Assembly (NCBI GenBank): GCA_024694675.1
Contig: JAILJO010000142.1
Coordinates: 1-35,939, forward strand
DNA length: 35,939 nucleotides
Direction of reading: 5' to 3'
DNA from: Bacteroidales bacterium
Lineage (GTDB): Bacteria > Bacteroidota > Bacteroidia > Bacteroidales > UBA932
How positions within the stretch are numbered: the stretch's first letter is position 1; each line of letters starts with the position of its first letter. Made by a program: the position numbers and the translations under genes. The notes beneath the pieces were generated by a model. That model worked only from the letters and a program-made list of their open reading frames with translations, was not told the DNA's origin and made no database searches. Shown here piece by piece: positions 6,714 through 14,596 of this stretch.

Positions 6714-8073
6714 AAAAGACATACTGCTTGCCAAAATCCGTGACGGCGGGGTGCTTACCGGCATCCAGCAGGTGAAGCTTGCGCTTTTCCTGAGCTATCC
6801 GGCAATCCTGGCGCAGTTGTCTTCCGTACTCATGCAGTACATAGACTCCGCCATGGTGGGGCATCTTGGGGCTGCGGCGGGAGCGTCCATAGGCCTTGTG
6901 AGTACGTGCCTATGGATGTTCGGCGGGTTCAGCATGGCGGTGACAAGCGGGTTCTCCGTGCAGGTGGCGCACCGGATTGGCGCCAATGATTTCAAGGGAG
7001 CCAAGGATGTCCTCCGTCAGGGGCTGGCATTCGCCATGCTCTTCAGCGTTTGCATGGCGGTGCTGGGCATGTCCATCTCCGGAGCCCTTCCGCACTGGCT
7101 TGGGGGAGGGGAAGACATCGTCAGTGATTCCGGCCGATATTTCTTCATCATGTCCGCCTTCATGCCGGCCATGCAGCTGGACTGGATGTGCGCGTATTTT
7201 CTCCAGGCCAGCGGGAATATGAAGGTGCCAAGCCTTCTGGCAATTGGGATGTGCGTCCTGGACGTGGTATTCAACTACGTTTTCATATACGGCCTTGACA
7301 TGGGCGTCACGGGAGCGGCAATAGGCAGCGGCCTGGCGGAACTCATCACCGGCCTTGCCATGTTCTCTTTCCTGGCTTTCGGCTCAAAGGAACTCCGGTT
7401 CATAAAGGAGAAAGGCAGCTACAAACCCACCCGGGAGGTAATGTCCCGCGCCTGGGGAATATCGGGCCCCATGGCTTTCCAGAATATCCTCATGAGGGGC
7501 GGCTACATTGCGGCCACCGTCATTGTGGCGCCGCTTGGTACCGTAGCCATTGCCGCCAACTCCTTCTCCATCACGGCGGAAAGCCTCTGCTACATGCCAG
7601 GATATGGTATTGCCGATGCCTCCACAACCCTCGTAGGCCAGTCCCTGGGCGCCAGGCGCAAGCCTCTTGCCAAGCGCTTTGCCTGGATTACAACCTTCCT
7701 TGGGATGGGCGTAATGGGCTTACTGGCCATTCTCATGTACATCTTTGCACCGCAGATGATAGGCCTCATGTCCCCGGATGCGGATGTGATTGCCCTTGGC
7801 GGCAGGGTGCTCAGGATAGAGGCCTTTGCGGAAATTGGCTACGCCGCATCAATAGTGGCCTATGGCGCCTGCGTGGGCGCCGGGGACACCAAGTGGCCAA
7901 GCTGGATGAACCTTGGCTCCATGTGGATTGTGCGTATCATTCCCGCCATCTTCATGACACGCCGTTTTGGCCTTGTGGGCTTCTGGATCTGCATGGCAAT
8001 TGAACTCACGTTCCGCGGAATAATCTTCATCGTGCACCTTGCACGTGGCAAATGGATAAACAAAACACTATAG
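6688..8073 (+). CDS. MATE family multidrug/metabolite exporter
   Basis: 461-aa polytopic protein with about 12 predicted membrane helices and the MATE signature features: LSYPAILAQLSSVLMQYIDSAMVGHLG at the N-terminus, a duplicated two-bundle layout, and the second-half hallmark GYGIADASTTLVGQSLGA. MATE proteins export organic cations, drugs or metabolites using Na+ or H+ gradients; the substrate cannot be predicted. The start at 6688 overlaps recQ by 26 nt. An ATG at 6703 (MKGEKDILL) is an equally reasonable start. It lies in one run with recQ upstream and queD 7 nt downstream, probably one transcript; no functional link among these genes is known. Confidence 0.92.
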   Translation: MKCRLMKGEKDILLAKIRDGGVLTGIQQVKLALFLSYPAILAQLSSVLMQYIDSAMVGHLGAAAGASIGLVSTCLWMFGGFSMAVTSGFSVQVAHRIGANDFKGAKDVLRQGLAFAMLFSVCMAVLGMSISGALPHWLGGGEDIVSDSGRYFFIMSAFMPAMQLDWMCAYFLQASGNMKVPSLLAIGMCVLDVVFNYVFIYGLDMGVTGAAIGSGLAELITGLAMFSFLAFGSKELRFIKEKGSYKPTREVMSRAWGISGPMAFQNILMRGGYIAATVIVAPLGTVAIAANSFSITAESLCYMPGYGIADASTTLVGQSLGARRKPLAKRFAWITTFLGMGVMGLLAILMYIFAPQMIGLMSPDADVIALGGRVLRIEAFAEIGYAASIVAYGACVGAGDTKWPSWMNLGSMWIVRIIPAIFMTRRFGLVGFWICMAIELTFRGIIFIVHLARGKWINKTL

Positions 8074-8080
8074 AAACAAT

Positions 8081-8419
8081 ATGTACTACGTTTGTAAAAG
8101 ACTCGAAATCTCATCGGCCCACAGCCTCATGCTTTCCTACCAGAGCAAGTGCGAGGAACTCCACGGCCACAACTGGATTGTGAAAATCTACTGCAAGAGC
8201 GAAACCCTCAATGCAGACGGCATGGTAACGGATTTCACACATATCAAAAAGCAGATTTCCGGCGCCCTGGACCACAAGAACCTCAATGACGTGTTCGACT
8301 TCAATCCCACTGCGGAAAACATTGCCAAATGGATTTGCGACAATGTGGAGAACGCCTACCGCGTTGAGGTCTGGGAGAGCGAAATGAACATGGCCGCGTA
8401 TGAGGTACAGGGTAAATGA
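8081..8419 (+). CDS. queD: 6-carboxy-5,6,7,8-tetrahydropterin synthase (QueD)
   Basis: 112 aa of the 6-pyruvoyl-tetrahydropterin synthase fold. It converts 7,8-dihydroneopterin triphosphate to 6-carboxytetrahydropterin, the second step of 7-deazaguanine (preQ0/queuosine) synthesis. Zn ligands His14, His28 and His30 are present (SSAHS, LHGHNW), catalytic Cys24 is in SKCEELHGH, and the DH pair is in DHKNLND. PTAEN and the late Glu (VEVWES) complete the site. The next gene is queE, the following step, and the two overlap by 20 nt. A queC or folE gene is not in the window. The call rests on family motifs plus the queE neighbour. Confidence 0.93.
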   Translation: MYYVCKRLEISSAHSLMLSYQSKCEELHGHNWIVKIYCKSETLNADGMVTDFTHIKKQISGALDHKNLNDVFDFNPTAENIAKWICDNVENAYRVEVWESEMNMAAYEVQGK

Positions 8420-8978
8420 GATATTCCTGAGCCTGCAGGGAGAAGGGTTTTGGACGGGAACGCCCATGGTGTTCCTGCGCCTTTCCGGCTGCAACCTGGC
8501 CTGCCCGTTCTGTGACACGGATTTCTCCGCGTTCACGGAAATGTCCGCTTCTGAGGTTGTGGACCAGGTCCTGGCCCTGGCAGGGGAGTGCAGAAGGGTT
8601 TGCATCACAGGCGGAGAGCCTCTTTTGCAGCTTGACAGCACCCTTATTGACGCCCTCCATGCCGCAGGTTTCACGCTTCATCTTGAAACCAACGGCACCC
8701 TGAAGGCTCCTGACGGCATAGACTGGATTACAGTTAGCCCCAAGGCCGGTATAGCTCTTAAGCAGGCAAACGAGCTTAAGCTTGTGTTCCAGAAAGCTGA
8801 CGAGGCTTTTATAGATACCTTCGCCGGTTTTCCCTGCCAGCACCGTTTCCTCCAGCCCTGCGACACCGGCAATCCTGAAAAGAATGCCGTTATCCATAAG
8901 GAGTGCGTAGAGTATATCAAGTCCCACCCCTGGTGGCGTCTCTCCCTCCAAACCCACAAATTGCTGGGAATCAGATAA
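8400..8978 (+). CDS. queE: 7-carboxy-7-deazaguanine synthase (QueE), radical SAM
   Basis: 192 aa. This radical SAM enzyme rearranges 6-carboxytetrahydropterin into 7-carboxy-7-deazaguanine. The [4Fe-4S] cluster cysteines are C31, C35 and C38 in SGCNLACPFCDTDF, the CX3CX2C form usual for this family. The N-terminus VNEIFLSLQGEGFWTGTPMVFLRLSGC is diagnostic. A GGEP motif for SAM binding follows (CITGGEPLL). The start ATG at 8400 lies inside queD, giving translational coupling. The C-terminus (HPWWRLSLQTHKLLGIR) is the conserved QueE end. The stop codon lies within the left arm of a dyad that spans the next promoter. Confidence 0.95.
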   Translation: MRYRVNEIFLSLQGEGFWTGTPMVFLRLSGCNLACPFCDTDFSAFTEMSASEVVDQVLALAGECRRVCITGGEPLLQLDSTLIDALHAAGFTLHLETNGTLKAPDGIDWITVSPKAGIALKQANELKLVFQKADEAFIDTFAGFPCQHRFLQPCDTGNPEKNAVIHKECVEYIKSHPWWRLSLQTHKLLGIR

Positions 8979-9003
8979 GGATTATATGCAAAAAATCCTT
9001 ATC
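8974..9003. promoter_or_regulatory. 10-bp dyad over the DUF4290-ftsK promoter
   Basis: GATAAGGATT (8974-8983) and AATCCTTATC (8994-9003) are perfect inverted repeats with a 10-nt spacer. The right arm overlaps the -7 box and the left arm lies where -33 is expected and contains the queE stop. It could be an operator or a weak terminator for queE. Confidence 0.5.
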
Positions 9004-9007
9004 TTTG
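9000..9007 (+). promoter_or_regulatory. -7 box of the DUF4290-ftsK operon
   Basis: TATCTTTG 21 nt before the ATG at 9029. Confidence 0.65.
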
Positions 9008-9028
9008 CCTTAATGTAATTAAGAGTCT

Positions 9029-9691
9029 ATGGAAGCAAGCGAAAATACCATCAAATTATACTATAACACAGAGGTAGAGAAGTTGGAAATGCCGGAGTAC
9101 GGGCGCAATGTGCTCAAGATGGTGGAGCAGCTCAGGGATATCCCTGACAAGGCAAAGCGCACGGAGCAGGCCGGTGCCGTGGTTAAGGTCATGGAAAGCC
9201 TTAACCCGCAGGTGCACCAGCAGGAAAACTGGAAGCAGAAGCTCTGGGACCACCTCTTCATGATTGCCGGTTATGACCTGGACGTTGATTCCCCGTACCC
9301 CAAGCCGCTTCCGGAGCTTGCCTCCAGCAAGCCGGATCCCATTCCGCTGAATACACAGCCCATCAAGGCCCGCCACTATGGCCGCAACATAGAGAACATC
9401 ATGAATCTCATCGCGGAGCAGGAAGACGGCGAGGTCAAGACAGCCATAATCCGTTCCCTTGCCATCTACATGAGGCAGCAGTACCTCATCTGGAACAAGG
9501 ATACTGTGGCGGATGAAACCATTTTCGCAGACATCCACCGCCTCTCCGGCGGCCGCATCAACGTCCCGGAGGGCATACAGCTTACAAAGATATCGTCAGA
9601 CGCACAGTTCTCACGCCCGGGCATGAACCTTGGCTTCCAGAACAACAAGGGCGGTAAATACAACCGCGGCTACAAGAAAAAGAAAAAATGA
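9029..9691 (+). CDS. DUF4290 family protein
   Basis: 220 aa of a Bacteroidota-restricted family (DUF4290). The family hallmark is near the start: IKLYYNTEVEKLEMPEYGRNVLKMVEQL. Conserved central stretches are WDHLFMIAGYDLDVDSPYPKP and KARHYGRNIENIMN. The protein is soluble, mostly helical, and ends in a very basic tail (NNKGGKYNRGYKKKKK), which suggests contact with nucleic acid or ribosomes (inference). Function is unknown. The stop overlaps the ftsK start (ATGA), so the two are translationally coupled, which hints at a role near chromosome segregation or division. Confidence 0.88.
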   Translation: MEASENTIKLYYNTEVEKLEMPEYGRNVLKMVEQLRDIPDKAKRTEQAGAVVKVMESLNPQVHQQENWKQKLWDHLFMIAGYDLDVDSPYPKPLPELASSKPDPIPLNTQPIKARHYGRNIENIMNLIAEQEDGEVKTAIIRSLAIYMRQQYLIWNKDTVADETIFADIHRLSGGRINVPEGIQLTKISSDAQFSRPGMNLGFQNNKGGKYNRGYKKKKK

Positions 9692-12039
9692 GTCTGAAGG
9701 AAAAGATAATCGCCCGCATGGATGAGCGCAAGCGTGCTGGCCTTCGTTATGCCGGCATTGCCATTGTGCTTGTCCTCACCGTCTGGATGACCGTCTCCGT
9801 AGTCTCCTACCTGTTTTCCTGGAAGGCAGACCAGAGCTACACTCCGGGTACGGAGGTGGTCAATGCCGCATCTACCAGCGGCTTCTCCCTGGGTAAATTC
9901 CTGGTAACGGATTCATTCGGGGCGGCGGCGCTGTGCGTTGTCCTTTTCTTCATTCTGTGGAGCCTCAAGCTCCTCAGGCCTGCGTCAAAAATCAATCTCA
10001 AAAAGGCCTTCTTCGGGCTTTTGACGCTTACTTTCCTTCTGTCCTGGGTACTGGCGTATGCCGGTATAATCATGGGCAGGGAATTCATCTTCGGCGGCGG
10101 TCTTGGCGGCCGCTGCGGCACCGCAATCGTCAATGCTTTCTCCGGACTTGGCATAATAGTCACCGGATGCATCCTCATAGTCCTTGTCATTGCCTGGCTG
10201 TACTGCATGAGCAAACGTTTCAGCGACTGGATGATGGGCCGGAAACAGCCTGTCATTTCGAGCGAAGTCGAGAAATCTCCTGAGCCGGAGGAGGAGCCGG
10301 TAGAGGAAGAACATGAAGAGGAGTTGGAAGAAAAACCCGTGAAGGAAAGGCGCAAGAGGGAGAAGAAGGAAGAGCAGCCGGAGGAGGAGAATACGGACTC
10401 CAACATCACCGTAATCACGGACGATACCCTGGAGCAGGAGGTCAAGGAGCCGCTCAAGCCCATCGACAACCGCCTGGATCCGCCGGACGGCCTTCCGTAT
10501 TATAAGGTTCCGTCCATAGACATCCTGGGGGATTACGCCAACTCCCGCCACGATGTCTCGCAGGACGAGCTCTCCCGCAACAACAACAAGATCCGCGCAA
10601 CCCTTGCCAACTACAAGGTCCAGCTGGCCGATGTCACCGCCATAGTAGGCCCCACAGTAACCCTGTACAAGGTTTACCCGGCCCCCGGCGTCAAGATTTC
10701 CACCATCCGTCAGCTCCAGGACGATATTGCAATAGCCCTGAACGCCCGCGGCGTCCGCATCACAACCCTGTCGGATTCCGTAGGTATAGAGGTGGCCAAC
10801 GACAAATCGTCAATCGTCCCGCTGAAGGCCCTCCTGAACAGCCCCGCTTTCAGGGAAAGCAAGGCGGAACTGCCCGTCGCAATAGGCTACACCATCTCCC
10901 AGGACGTGAAGGTCTTTGACCTGGCGGACGCTCCGCACCTCCTGGTTGCAGGCGCTACCAAACAGGGTAAGTCCGTTGGCCTTAACGTCATAGTTGCATC
11001 CCTGCTGTACTCCAAGCACCCGTCGGAGCTGAAGTTTGTGTTCGTGGACCCCAAGATGGTGGAGTTCTCCGCCTACGGGTCCCTGCTGCACCACTTCCTT
11101 GCGGTACTTCCCGGCGCCACCAGCGAGCAGGAAGAGAAAGACCGCGCCATCGTGAAGAACGCCAAGGACGCTGCCTCCGTGCTGCAGTCCCTGTGCGTAG
11201 AGATGGACAACCGTTACGAGCTCCTTTCCAAGGCACTTGTCAACAATATCAAGCTGTACAACCAGAAATACAAGGAGCACCATCTGAGGGCAGAGGAAGG
11301 CCATCACTTCCTCCCTTACATTGTGGTTGTGATAGATGAGTACGCAGACCTCACAATGTCCGTGGGCGCCGGCCCTGAATCCAAGGCCATGGCGCGTTCA
11401 ATCACCACGTCCGTCATCCGCCTGGCCCAGAAGGGCCGTGCGGCTGGTCTGCACGTAATCCTTGCCACACAGCGTCCTACGGTGGACGTCATTACCGGCC
11501 TCATCAAGGCCAACTTCCCCATGAGGATTGCCTTCCGCGTCACCTCAAGGATAGACTCAGCTACCATCCTGGACCAGCCTGGAGCGGACAAGCTCATAGG
11601 CCGCGGAGACATGCTCCTGTACAGCGGCGTGGAAATGGAGAGGGTCCAGTGCGCATACATCGGCAACGATGAAATTGTGGACCTCACCAAGGCCGTCGGC
11701 AGTCAGATTGGATACAAGAAGAGTTACAGTACGCCGTTCTACCTGCCTGAACCTCCGGCTCCGGAAGGGGATGACGGTTCCGGCGGAATGGTGGACATGA
11801 AGGCCATTGACGAGCGCTTCGAAGAAGCCGCCCGCATGATAGTTATCAACCAGAGAGGCTCCACTTCGGACCTTCAGCGTCGGCTTGGCATGGGATATGC
11901 AAAAGCAGGAAGGGTGATGGACCAGCTGGAAGCCGCAGGCATTGTGGGCCCCCAGAACGGTGCCAAGCCCCGCGAGGTTCTTGTTAAGGACCTTGCAGAA
12001 CTGGAAGAGAAACTGAGACCCTTCTTACAACAACAATGA
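9688..12039 (+). CDS. ftsK: FtsK/SpoIIIE DNA translocase
   Basis: 783-aa septal DNA translocase that pumps chromosome ends through the division septum. Four membrane helices occupy about residues 20-170, followed by an acidic linker (about 185-255). The alpha/beta motor has Walker A Lys428 in GATKQGKS and Walker B DEYAD near residue 550. The C-terminal gamma winged helix is complete (ARMIVINQRGSTSDLQRRLGMGYAKAGRVMDQLEAAGIVG), so KOPS-type DNA reading and XerD activation are expected. An XerD recombinase is encoded 7 kb away. The linker contains VISSEVEKS at residues 189-197, encoded by an interspersed DNA repeat (10251-10279) that occurs again in another gene of the window. It overlaps both neighbours by 4 nt. 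Confidence 0.97.
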   Translation: MSLKEKIIARMDERKRAGLRYAGIAIVLVLTVWMTVSVVSYLFSWKADQSYTPGTEVVNAASTSGFSLGKFLVTDSFGAAALCVVLFFILWSLKLLRPASKINLKKAFFGLLTLTFLLSWVLAYAGIIMGREFIFGGGLGGRCGTAIVNAFSGLGIIVTGCILIVLVIAWLYCMSKRFSDWMMGRKQPVISSEVEKSPEPEEEPVEEEHEEELEEKPVKERRKREKKEEQPEEENTDSNITVITDDTLEQEVKEPLKPIDNRLDPPDGLPYYKVPSIDILGDYANSRHDVSQDELSRNNNKIRATLANYKVQLADVTAIVGPTVTLYKVYPAPGVKISTIRQLQDDIAIALNARGVRITTLSDSVGIEVANDKSSIVPLKALLNSPAFRESKAELPVAIGYTISQDVKVFDLADAPHLLVAGATKQGKSVGLNVIVASLLYSKHPSELKFVFVDPKMVEFSAYGSLLHHFLAVLPGATSEQEEKDRAIVKNAKDAASVLQSLCVEMDNRYELLSKALVNNIKLYNQKYKEHHLRAEEGHHFLPYIVVVIDEYADLTMSVGAGPESKAMARSITTSVIRLAQKGRAAGLHVILATQRPTVDVITGLIKANFPMRIAFRVTSRIDSATILDQPGADKLIGRGDMLLYSGVEMERVQCAYIGNDEIVDLTKAVGSQIGYKKSYSTPFYLPEPPAPEGDDGSGGMVDMKAIDERFEEAARMIVINQRGSTSDLQRRLGMGYAKAGRVMDQLEAAGIVGPQNGAKPREVLVKDLAELEEKLRPFLQQQ
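10251..10279 (+). repeat. interspersed 29-bp repeat, copy inside ftsK
   Basis: 29 bp beginning TGTCATTTCGAGCGAAG and ending GAGAAATCTC, identical to 31484-31512. It lies in the FtsK linker, in frame, as VISSEVEKS. Confidence 0.85.
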
Positions 12040-12560
12040 GGATGCTGCTTACATTGATACTTACCTTGCTTTTCTCTCTAGGTTTATCGGCCCAGGGTAT
12101 CAAACTATTGGACAAGGTAAAGGACAACCGGGCTTCCTTCCATTACACATACAGCCTTTCCCGTGACGGCGGAGATTTCAAGCCCGTGACGGACGGCGAG
12201 GTGGTTGTTGAGGACAACTGCTACATCATGGAAGGCCTTGGAATCAAGGTCACCAGCAACGGAGAAATCCGCCTCAGCGTAGACCCTGAAGCCCGCGAGG
12301 CCGTTGTTGAAAAGGTGGAGAAGGAAGACATGTTCACCAACCCCGCCCTCTTCATAGGCTCCTACAAAAACTATCTGGACAAGATAAAGGTGAATTCATC
12401 GGACAAGGACTCCTTGGACGTCACGCTCACTCTGGACGATGACACCAAAGCCAGATTTGTCCTCACCGGCATCAAGTTCAGCCCCAAGGAAGGGAAAAGC
12501 GACTTCACGGTGGACGTGAAATCGCTTCCTGAAGACTATCTGGTAACAGATTTGCGCTAG
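12036..12560 (+). CDS. LolA-like periplasmic lipoprotein carrier
   Basis: 174 aa with a cleavable signal peptide (LLTLILTLLFSLGLSAQG, cleavage likely after SAQ). The mature part has alternating beta strands of the LolA fold: FHYTYSL, GEVVVEDNCYIMEGLGIKVTSNGEIRLSVD, and the late strand RFVLTGIKFSPKEGKSDFTVDV. LolA ferries lipoproteins from the inner to the outer membrane. Bacteroidota often carry a LolA-like gene directly after ftsK, as here, with an ATGA overlap. Similarity is structural in pattern rather than by strict motifs, so a divergent LolA-like role is possible. No terminator separates it from the convergent gene 1 nt beyond its stop. Confidence 0.75.
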   Translation: MRMLLTLILTLLFSLGLSAQGIKLLDKVKDNRASFHYTYSLSRDGGDFKPVTDGEVVVEDNCYIMEGLGIKVTSNGEIRLSVDPEAREAVVEKVEKEDMFTNPALFIGSYKNYLDKIKVNSSDKDSLDVTLTLDDDTKARFVLTGIKFSPKEGKSDFTVDVKSLPEDYLVTDLR

Positions 12561-12561
12561 T

Positions 12562-13503
12562 TTATTTGACGCAGCGGACGCTGAGGGCGAGGGAAGATCT
12601 GCTTCCTTCGCCTTTTTGTACCACGGGGTTGGTCCCGAAGATGTAGCGGTAGTATGCCAGGGTGTCGTCCTTGGCGTCTGCTGTCCAGAAGAGGGCGAAT
12701 TCCTTGGTGCCGCTGTTGATGTTCACCATGCCGGTGCGGTCAATGTAACCGGCGGGTATGGCGTTGAATCCAAGGTTGTTGGTAATCTTGACTTCCTTGC
12801 TGTATGTCCAGAGTTCGCTGTCAAGGAACACTGCATTTGCCATGAGGGGGCCGGAGTCGGTTCCAAGGGCGGCGTCCCATTCCGCGGCTGTGGGAAGGCG
12901 CCAGCCGGCCGGGCAGGCCGTGAGGGCTTCCTCATAAGTGTAATAGCGGCCGAAGAGGGTATTCATGACCTCGCAGCTCTCATACGGAAGGCCGGAAGTG
13001 GTCTCATACAGGTTCTGGGCCATCCAGGTGAGGCCGCCGATGTTTTTCTGCAGGTATTTTTCACCGTCCGGAACAGTGCCTGAAAGGCCTGTGAGAGCGG
13101 TTTCCGGGTCTATTGCCTCGAAGGTGGCGCTGACGGCGCTGCTGTATAGCTTACCGGTTACGTCGTATGCGTAGCAGGTGATGGTGAACGTGGATACTGA
13201 ATCTGCCCTGTATTTGAAGGATGTGACAGGATCTGCCTTGATGTCCTTTGTGAGCGTGTCCCTCTTGGCGGAGTTTACCTGATAGTAAAGGCCAATCTTG
13301 TCCGGCATTGTGCCTGACGATGATTTCAGCTTGGAAACGTTCAGGGTAATATTCTGGTAGTCGTTCTTGGCGATGAAGGCAACCACTCCGTTCATTTCCA
13401 GGCCGGAAAGGGAGTAGGAGTTTGTTGTGTCGTCGTCATCTTTGCAGGAGACGGCCATGAAAAGGCTGAGCGCCGCTGCAAGGTATATGGAAAGTTTTTT
13501 CAT
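12562..13503 (-). CDS. FISUMP-domain lipoprotein
   Basis: 313-aa surface or periplasmic lipoprotein. The signal peptide and lipobox are clear (LSLFMAVSC then KDDDD, an acidic start typical of exported lipoproteins in this phylum). The C-terminal half is a Fibrobacter succinogenes major paralogous domain (FISUMP, related to the C-type-lectin-like formylglycine fold): GGLTWMAQNLYET, YYTYEEALTACPAGWRLPTAAEWDAA and the end SLALSVRCVK. The N-terminal half is beta-rich with no family recognised. Its role is unknown, probably surface binding. The start ATG at 13503 was chosen because the signal peptide begins there. It diverges from apbE with a 67-nt gap. Confidence 0.83.
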   Translation of the reverse strand: MKKLSIYLAAALSLFMAVSCKDDDDTTNSYSLSGLEMNGVVAFIAKNDYQNITLNVSKLKSSSGTMPDKIGLYYQVNSAKRDTLTKDIKADPVTSFKYRADSVSTFTITCYAYDVTGKLYSSAVSATFEAIDPETALTGLSGTVPDGEKYLQKNIGGLTWMAQNLYETTSGLPYESCEVMNTLFGRYYTYEEALTACPAGWRLPTAAEWDAALGTDSGPLMANAVFLDSELWTYSKEVKITNNLGFNAIPAGYIDRTGMVNINSGTKEFALFWTADAKDDTLAYYRYIFGTNPVVQKGEGSRSSLALSVRCVK

Positions 13504-13524
13504 TCTACAAGTATGTCCAGACTG

Positions 13525-13532
13525 CAAATATC
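13525..13532 (-). promoter_or_regulatory. probable -7 box of the FISUMP lipoprotein gene
   Basis: The minus strand reads GATATTTG, one mismatch from TAnnTTTG, 21 nt before the ATG. Confidence 0.4.
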
Positions 13533-13544
13533 GTAATTTTTGGG

Positions 13545-13552
13545 TAAATTTG
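13545..13552 (+). promoter_or_regulatory. -7 box of apbE
   Basis: TAAATTTG 18 nt before the ATG at 13571, back to back with the box of the divergent gene. Confidence 0.6.
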
Positions 13553-13570
13553 CACAAATTTCTTGCCAAG

Positions 13571-14596
13571 ATGAGAAAGTTGGCCATACTTGCTGCAATG
13601 CTCCTTATGCTGTCCTGCGCTGGCGGCAGGGGACGCTACGTGCAGGTTTCTGGCTACGCCCAGGGCGGAACGTACACTGTGAAGCTGAACACAAAGGGCG
13701 TGACTGTCCCTGTGGAGACAATCAAGGACAGCATAGAGGCCATCCTTAACGGCATAGACACCACGCTTTCCGGCTACAACAAGAACTCCCTTCTCTCGCA
13801 TTTCAATGCGGGGGAGAGGATTCGTCCCAATGCAATGTTCCTGGAGGTGTACCAAATGGGTTATGACCTCTGGAAGAGTTCCGGAGGCGTCCTGGACTTT
13901 GCCGCCGGGCCCATCTTCGATGCCTGGGGCTTCGGCTTCAGGAACAGCGAGTTTCCATCGGACCAGGAAATTGCGGCCCTTCGCGAAAACTGCGGCATGC
14001 GCCTTCTTCCGCCGGAGCTTCCCGTCTGTGACGGCATGCTGGACCCCGCAGAGCTGGGAAATCCCCGCCTGAACTACAACGCCATCGCCCAGGGTTACAG
14101 CTGCGACAAGGTGGCCGCGTATCTCTATTCCATCGGAGTAAAGGATATGCTGGTGGACATTGGCGAAATCTGGTGCGACGGGCTCAATCCGGGCGGAAAG
14201 CCCTGGGCGGTGGGAATAGATCGTCCTGAAGATAATCCCACTGAGGAGAAACGGCCCATGGAAACCGTTTGGTCCGGAGAGGGAAAGCCCTGCGGCATAG
14301 TCACTTCCGGGAATTACCGCAAGTTCTATATAAGGGACGGCAGGAAATACGCCCATACCATAAACCCCGCTACCGGTTACCCCGTAAGTCACAGTCTCCT
14401 CAGTGCCACCGTGGTGAGTTCCGTCAGTTCCGCCCAGGCCGATGCCTATGCCACCTGGTGCATGGTCCTTGGCATTCCCTCCGCCAGGGAGGTCATCCTT
14501 GAAGACCCTACCCTTGAGGGCTGCCTTATCTATGAGGCGGTGGACGGCTCCATGCAGACCTGGCTTTCTCCCGGCTTCACGGTAAGGAAGAAATAA
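13571..14596 (+). CDS. apbE: FAD:protein FMN transferase (ApbE) lipoprotein
   Basis: 341 aa, exported lipoprotein (KLAILAAMLLMLSC then AGG). ApbE covalently attaches FMN from FAD to Thr/Ser residues of target proteins such as Na+-translocating NADH:quinone reductase and RNF subunits. Family motifs are clear: GGTYTVKL near the mature start, YNAIAQGYSCDKVAAYL, MLVDIGEIWCDG, WAVGIDRPED, and the metal/FAD site HTINPATGYPVSHSLLSATVV with SAQADAYATWCMVLG. The ATG at 13571 was chosen for the signal peptide; the reading frame stays open upstream through the promoter. The 3' end overlaps the convergent comEC-like gene by 20 nt. No target flavoprotein gene is in the window. Confidence 0.95.
   Translation: MRKLAILAAMLLMLSCAGGRGRYVQVSGYAQGGTYTVKLNTKGVTVPVETIKDSIEAILNGIDTTLSGYNKNSLLSHFNAGERIRPNAMFLEVYQMGYDLWKSSGGVLDFAAGPIFDAWGFGFRNSEFPSDQEIAALRENCGMRLLPPELPVCDGMLDPAELGNPRLNYNAIAQGYSCDKVAAYLYSIGVKDMLVDIGEIWCDGLNPGGKPWAVGIDRPEDNPTEEKRPMETVWSGEGKPCGIVTSGNYRKFYIRDGRKYAHTINPATGYPVSHSLLSATVVSSVSSAQADAYATWCMVLGIPSAREVILEDPTLEGCLIYEAVDGSMQTWLSPGFTVRKK

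Noticed and set aside
10300..10400. GAGGA-rich tract in ftsK as a satellite repeat
   Set aside because: It encodes the usual acidic Glu/Lys linker of FtsK and is not periodic.
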